Positions 59,398-64,000 of a DNA stretch of 64,000 nucleotides are shown here, piece by piece. Under the pieces are notes generated by a model. It ran no database searches. It was not told where the DNA came from and saw only the letters and a program-made list of their open reading frames with translations. The translations under genes were made by a program, and so were the position numbers. Positions within the stretch are counted from its first letter, which is position 1. Each line of letters opens with the position of its first letter. The stretch covers positions 8,246,001 through 8,310,000 of the forward strand of contig JAYKYS010000009.1 in assembly GCA_036924285.1 (NCBI GenBank). The letters run 5' to 3'. Source of the DNA: Asterella californica (Eukaryota; Streptophyta; Marchantiopsida; Marchantiales; Aytoniaceae).

Positions 59398-62300
59398 TTA
59401 GAATCGGTGGTGCATTTTCAACCAGTGACTTTCAGTCATGTTCTTCAAGAGTCCTTTCTTCCTCTCATCTCCAATAGAGGTGTACGGACCGCCATAATCA
59501 TGTCCTGGGTAGACTCTGCAAACGGAGTTTCCAGTTCAAGGTCAGCTCCTGTCCTAACAGTAGATACTGACCCATACTGAAATAATCTGAACTCAGCAAA
59601 TATCATGCACAAATGTCACAAGTTTCGTTGGTCCTTTGATCCGTGCATATGCAAATCTATACTTGAGCAGGTACTTGTTCTATACGATTGCCAATACTTT
59701 GAAAGATGCACACGGGATTCGGCAAAAGTGCTCCCACAAAAGGAGGCAGGCCACAACAGAACTGTGACAACACCGTTTAACCCACTGTAGTTTTGTCATT
59801 TGCAACTCTCGATCGCCTAACATACCACCAACGCCAAACGCTCTTTGCGTACATTATGAAAATCCGCACCGTCAAATGAGGGAAACCCAAACACTAATCA
59901 AGTACACGGCCCCATATCCGAGAGGTGGTCTAAAGTTGAAATTAAAACTTCTAACAGAGTCATCCGCCTTACCTACATTTACCAATCACAAATCTAATCT
60001 GCAATCTGCTTACCTGGTTGAATCTGGTAAACTTGCAAGCTTCTTCTGGAGACTACTGTACATAGCTTTTGGATCACAGTCAGGGAAGTCCAGTCTCCCG
60101 CAACTGCAAAAACCAAGACAGGTCAGAGCTAGTAAAACAGCCAAAAACCTAAGTTTCTCACCACATCACTGGTACAAACGACCATACACCAGTGGAATAT
60201 CTCAAAGTAAGGGAAAATTTGGAGTACAAGCTAATAAGGCATACCTTCCCATAAAAAGGGTGTCCCCGGATAACAAAATGTCTCCATCTTTCCTGGTATT
60301 TGTGAAGGAAAAAACCATAACGTCATACTTCGGCATATAGAACGTGCGCAAAAACATCTCTCGTGCATTCTGGATGACTTCACGAACGGAAAAAAAAATC
60401 TTACTTCAGGCTGGGCAATTTTTTGATTATCCTAACCCACATAACGCACCGATCCCCAAAGATCCGAAGACACACAAGCACAAGATACCAGGTTTAGACG
60501 AATAGGACCTTCATTCCGAAGAAAACTCATGTTTTCGAGCAGACAAAATATTACTATCGTACCTAGGTATGTAAATGCACTGACTGCCAGGGGTATGCCC
60601 AGGAGTGTGTAAAAAGTGCAGCTTCACACTTCCAATATTGACAACCCCGCCATCCTGCGCAGAGCCAGGAGAAATACAGAAGAATAAGGGTCATTCTACG
60701 TTACAGTATCACCACCATCCGGGTTGCGGCAGTCCTCTTCTCATACGTGAACGCAAAGTACTAACTTTAAAGTACACGATTTCAACTTTCGTTGTGTTAC
60801 TGACCTCGAGCAATACTATCGATGCTGCCGGAATGGTACACTTTGTTTCCACAGTTTGTGCGTCGAACTTATTAACGTATACCTAGTAGAAAATCCCCCA
60901 TTAACAACCACGATACTGCTTGCTTAGAACTCATAACCCCAGTAGACAACGGTCCACAAGGACAGAAAGAGAAAAGAAACCAGCTCTTGCTTTGCCGCTG
61001 GAAATCTTCGGGCTATGTTAATTTAGTGACATTAAATTTGTAACGAGTCCAGGAAACATGTCAAGAATCCGGTCTAAGAAACATAACCCCGGACATAATA
61101 TCGCGAAGTCAGCATATTACCTTCACTTTATCTTCGGTTGCAATATCAAAAACTCCGGGTACCTTTATACCGAAAGCATCAAAAGGAGGGGGTGGGACAC
61201 CTCCAACATGATCAAAGTGATAATGTGTGACAACCGCTCCAACCTGTAGAGATGAGGACGATGACTTACAGTGTATTCTTAAAGCAGATCAAGAAATGAC
61301 TGTTTTGCAACTGGTCGATTTCAACATCCACGACCGTGGAAAAAGTATCAGCTCTTGAACCATAAGTTTGCCATCTAGCATCTTCGGACGACTTAATGAG
61401 AAAACGAAGACTCAGAAACTAAGTACTAGTTTGAGATGACACCAGACTTGAGGAGATGCATCGTAACTAAACACCAACTAGCGCATCAAAAGGTAGAATG
61501 GTGATCGTTCTTATCGTTACACAATTGTGATAAAGTGAGGATTTGCTTCCATACCAGCTTCATGTTATCCGCGGCAGCAATAGCTCTAATTCCCTGGAAT
61601 TGTTCCAAACCAAGGTGGTCCACATTAAAGAACAATGGGAAAAAGAAAATATACCAGAATATCAGCAGAAAAGTACTTTAAGGTACTGCATAAGTACAAC
61701 ATCAAAGTCTGGGGACCTTATTAGTTTACTAGTTAGTTATCATTTAGTTTTGTGATATGCAAGCTCTTGGGGACAGACAGTTCAGTGCAAACCCTGTGCT
61801 CTCCTTGCGAACAAACAAGAGAATCTGGATATATGTTCCACCTGGAAAATTTGGAGGTTAGGTCCATACCTTCACATCCCATGCTGCATCTACCACCACA
61901 CACTCACGGGTTCTGGCATCACCAATAAGATATATGTAGTTCTGCATTTGTTCGGCACTGCTGAAGATCTGATTCACGACAAGTAGTTAAGCTTCGATCA
62001 TCGCATCAAACTCAGACATATATAGTGGTATACGGGTAAAGCAGTTTTCGGAGGAAACAGTAACTTCCCCCGCTCACTTAGGGAACCCCCAAACAGTTTT
62101 GAACCCATGCAAGAACAAACTCAGACATATACTGGTCCTCACAGTTTCACGCTGTAGCAGTGCTATCTACCATTCTTCACCTACTCTGAAGAAATCGAGG
62201 ATACAAGCTTATATTGGTACATGGGAATGGCAAATCGGACCACACCCACACACTGAAGTTAACCCCCAAAAAACAATCGAGGATACAAGTTTTACTAAAG

Positions 62301-64000
62301 CTTCTGTAGCGATTCTGTTCTCGCGTAGCAACTAAATGCCAACGAACAGAACCTGAGATGTCATTCCCGTCTGAACTTAAGAAATTTCAGCAACGGTTGC
62401 CAAAGAATGCAGATAACATAAATCATTCTGCTTAAAGAAACACCCGGCTAGTGTCTACCTCGTGATCGCAAGAAGAGCAAGAACAGCCACATCTCATCTC
62501 TCAGAAAATCGCGAGGGCTTTTGAGGGCACAAACCTGTCTCTCAATAATATTAGCGGGTGATAGACAAATGTCTCTCCCTGGAAGTAGCTGCAATGAAAG
62601 TTCTCAAAAAGTCAGAAGACCACATCGACTGTAAGTTCCTTTGCGCGTGTCTCGGACATACAGTTATGGATCGACGCGAGGCGTAGTCATTTCCTAGAAT
62701 ACACTGAATGTGTTTAATCCAATCACGTACCCAGGTGATGGTTCTTAAGATGGAAAAACCAAATCTTTCCTGTAGACTGAGTAAAGGTGATGTTTACTGT
62801 TAATTGTCACTTAAAGCACTGCCGTTTGTTGACAAGCACCACCTTTGACCGCTTAGTTATTGCAATTATCATAGTACAAACAGAAAACGGAAAAGCTTGC
62901 AAAAGCGAACAAGATCACTCATCATGATACCTGTCTGAAGTAAAATCCATCCATAGCTTCCGTCGCTAATGCAAGCCGCTTCCGGATGGTTGCATCTTCA
63001 GGAGCCTGGAAAATCCAAAGGCTGGACGTTGAGACACTGACATCACAACTAAGACGCCACTACCATGTTGCTTGACATCTTTAACAGGATAGTAAGAGGA
63101 GCTCACAAACATTCGTAGACTTCCTCCGGTTGTCTTGGCCATTACTTCTTTGTTGAGATGTCAATCTGGAGGCCATCCTATAACTGTAATACTCAAGCAC
63201 GTGCATAAGAACATTTTCCACTAGTTGGATCAATCTCTTCGTCTGCTTGTTTAGCTCCACCTGTGAGGTTCAAGATTCACTCCAGGACATGTAGATGACC
63301 GTAATCTATTTTGCCTTCGTACCAATTCTGAAGCCTTAGCATAATCTTCTGCTGCACTCGAGTAGTCCCGCAAAGCGAAGTGCGTTTCACCCAATCTGAA
63401 GTAACCCTGCCATGAACACTCTACATGAGCCTCGAATTACTGATGAACCATTTTTACATACGTGATAACCGACGAAACCATTGATATCGGTCTGCATCCC
63501 TGAAGCTTTGGCTAAATTTGGCAATCAAAGCAAGACAACAGCATACGGCTTTCAACATAGGTGCCGTAAACGTAACTCACCTTGCTCCAGTTACTCTTAG
63601 CAGCGACAGTTCTGTTTGCTTCTTCAAGAGCCTGCACAGGCGCCGAAATATTGATCGGAATAATAACCATAAACCATCACTTTGTGAACGCTCTCATGCT
63701 CTAACACATGAGAAAAGGGGCCCATCTAACCACATACTCAATAAAGGAAACGATAAGCCACAAACCCTCAGTCATCCGTGATAAAATCCTGTAAAACTTC
63801 CTTCGTTCCCCGGGAAGTAGATTGAAGGATGTTGACAGAGTAAAAAGCTAGTGAATTTAGCTACAAATGGATGGGTTGCACCAAACTGGCCTCCTGTCAA
63901 ATTTCATGTTTAAGCTTCCTCGAGCCTAATATTGCTTCAAAAATCGTAGACCGGACTCCAGAAAGTGTTGCCCAAAGGGGTTCCTTACCTCCTGAAACTG
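59398..64000 (-). CDS. TPR plus metallo-beta-lactamase-fold protein, 5' end outside window
   Basis: Minus-strand exons in order of translation: 64000-63989 (partial), 63631-63581, 63406-63323, 63005-62931, 62588-62535, 61968-61870, 61593-61555, 61243-61121, 60882-60805, 60654-60563, 60292-60245, 60103-60014, 59515-59398. All junctions are GT-AG and in phase; 320 residues are visible. Residues 1-70 are TPR-like (NWSKGYFRLGETHFALRDYS, then ALATEAMDG). From about 93 to 320 lies a complete glyoxalase II-like MBL domain: H145-Y-H147-F-D149-H150 (HxHxDH), H225 in HTPGHTPGS, D246 in SGDTLF and H287 in PGHDYG, so both metal sites are intact. MBL hydrolases of this group cleave thioesters or oxidise persulfides; the substrate here is not known. 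The TPR part may bind a partner. The protein ends HHRF. Confidence 0.88.

Overview
The window looks like nuclear DNA of a streptophyte, most likely a seedless land plant with swimming sperm (moss-like) or a close algal relative. The signs are plant-type LST8 and Rab escort protein genes, GT-AG introns mostly of about 100-500 bp, a Ty3/gypsy element with plant features, and a many-exon coiled-coil gene that I place with ciliary/sperm-type proteins. No species can be named from the sequence alone.

Four host genes are supported. LST8 (1330-2277, +) is a single-exon WD40 subunit of the TOR complex. A Rab escort protein gene (30055-33891, +) could be rebuilt in nine exons (682 aa). A coiled-coil gene (36685-42092, +) was rebuilt in fifteen exons (524 aa) and resembles the CCDC177/CCDC185 (DUF4659) family. 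A minus-strand gene running off the right edge (59398-64000) encodes TPR-like helices followed by a complete metallo-beta-lactamase domain, rebuilt in thirteen exon segments with every reading phase consistent. The genes act in separate processes (TOR signalling, Rab prenylation, probably cilia, a metallo-hydrolase), and I see no operon-like or pathway link between them.

Between the genes are two AT-rich islands of transposon debris, about 5.5-29.3 kb and 47-58 kb. The first holds a young, nearly intact Ty3/gypsy element (15345-22956, 7.6 kb). Its two 798-bp LTRs differ at one base as far as I can compare by eye. It carries an extra zinc-knuckle ORF upstream of gag, and gag and pol lie in overlapping frames. 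It sits inside a minisatellite whose units contain an ATAACA..TGTTAT palindrome. Three decayed PIF/Harbinger transposases were found (about 5.6-5.8, 11.2-12.0 and 52.5-53.7 kb, all minus strand). The last keeps a Myb/SANT-like partner ORF facing it and a plausible pair of terminal inverted repeats. A diverged relative of the Ty3 LTR and an unnamed repeat family present twice were also seen.

Smaller structures include several tandem duplications. One of 118 bp copies a splice acceptor inside the Rab escort gene. Inverted repeats lie about 155-225 nt downstream of three of the four stop codons. Exon boundaries were assigned by eye from splice consensus, phase and remembered family conservation; transcripts would settle them.
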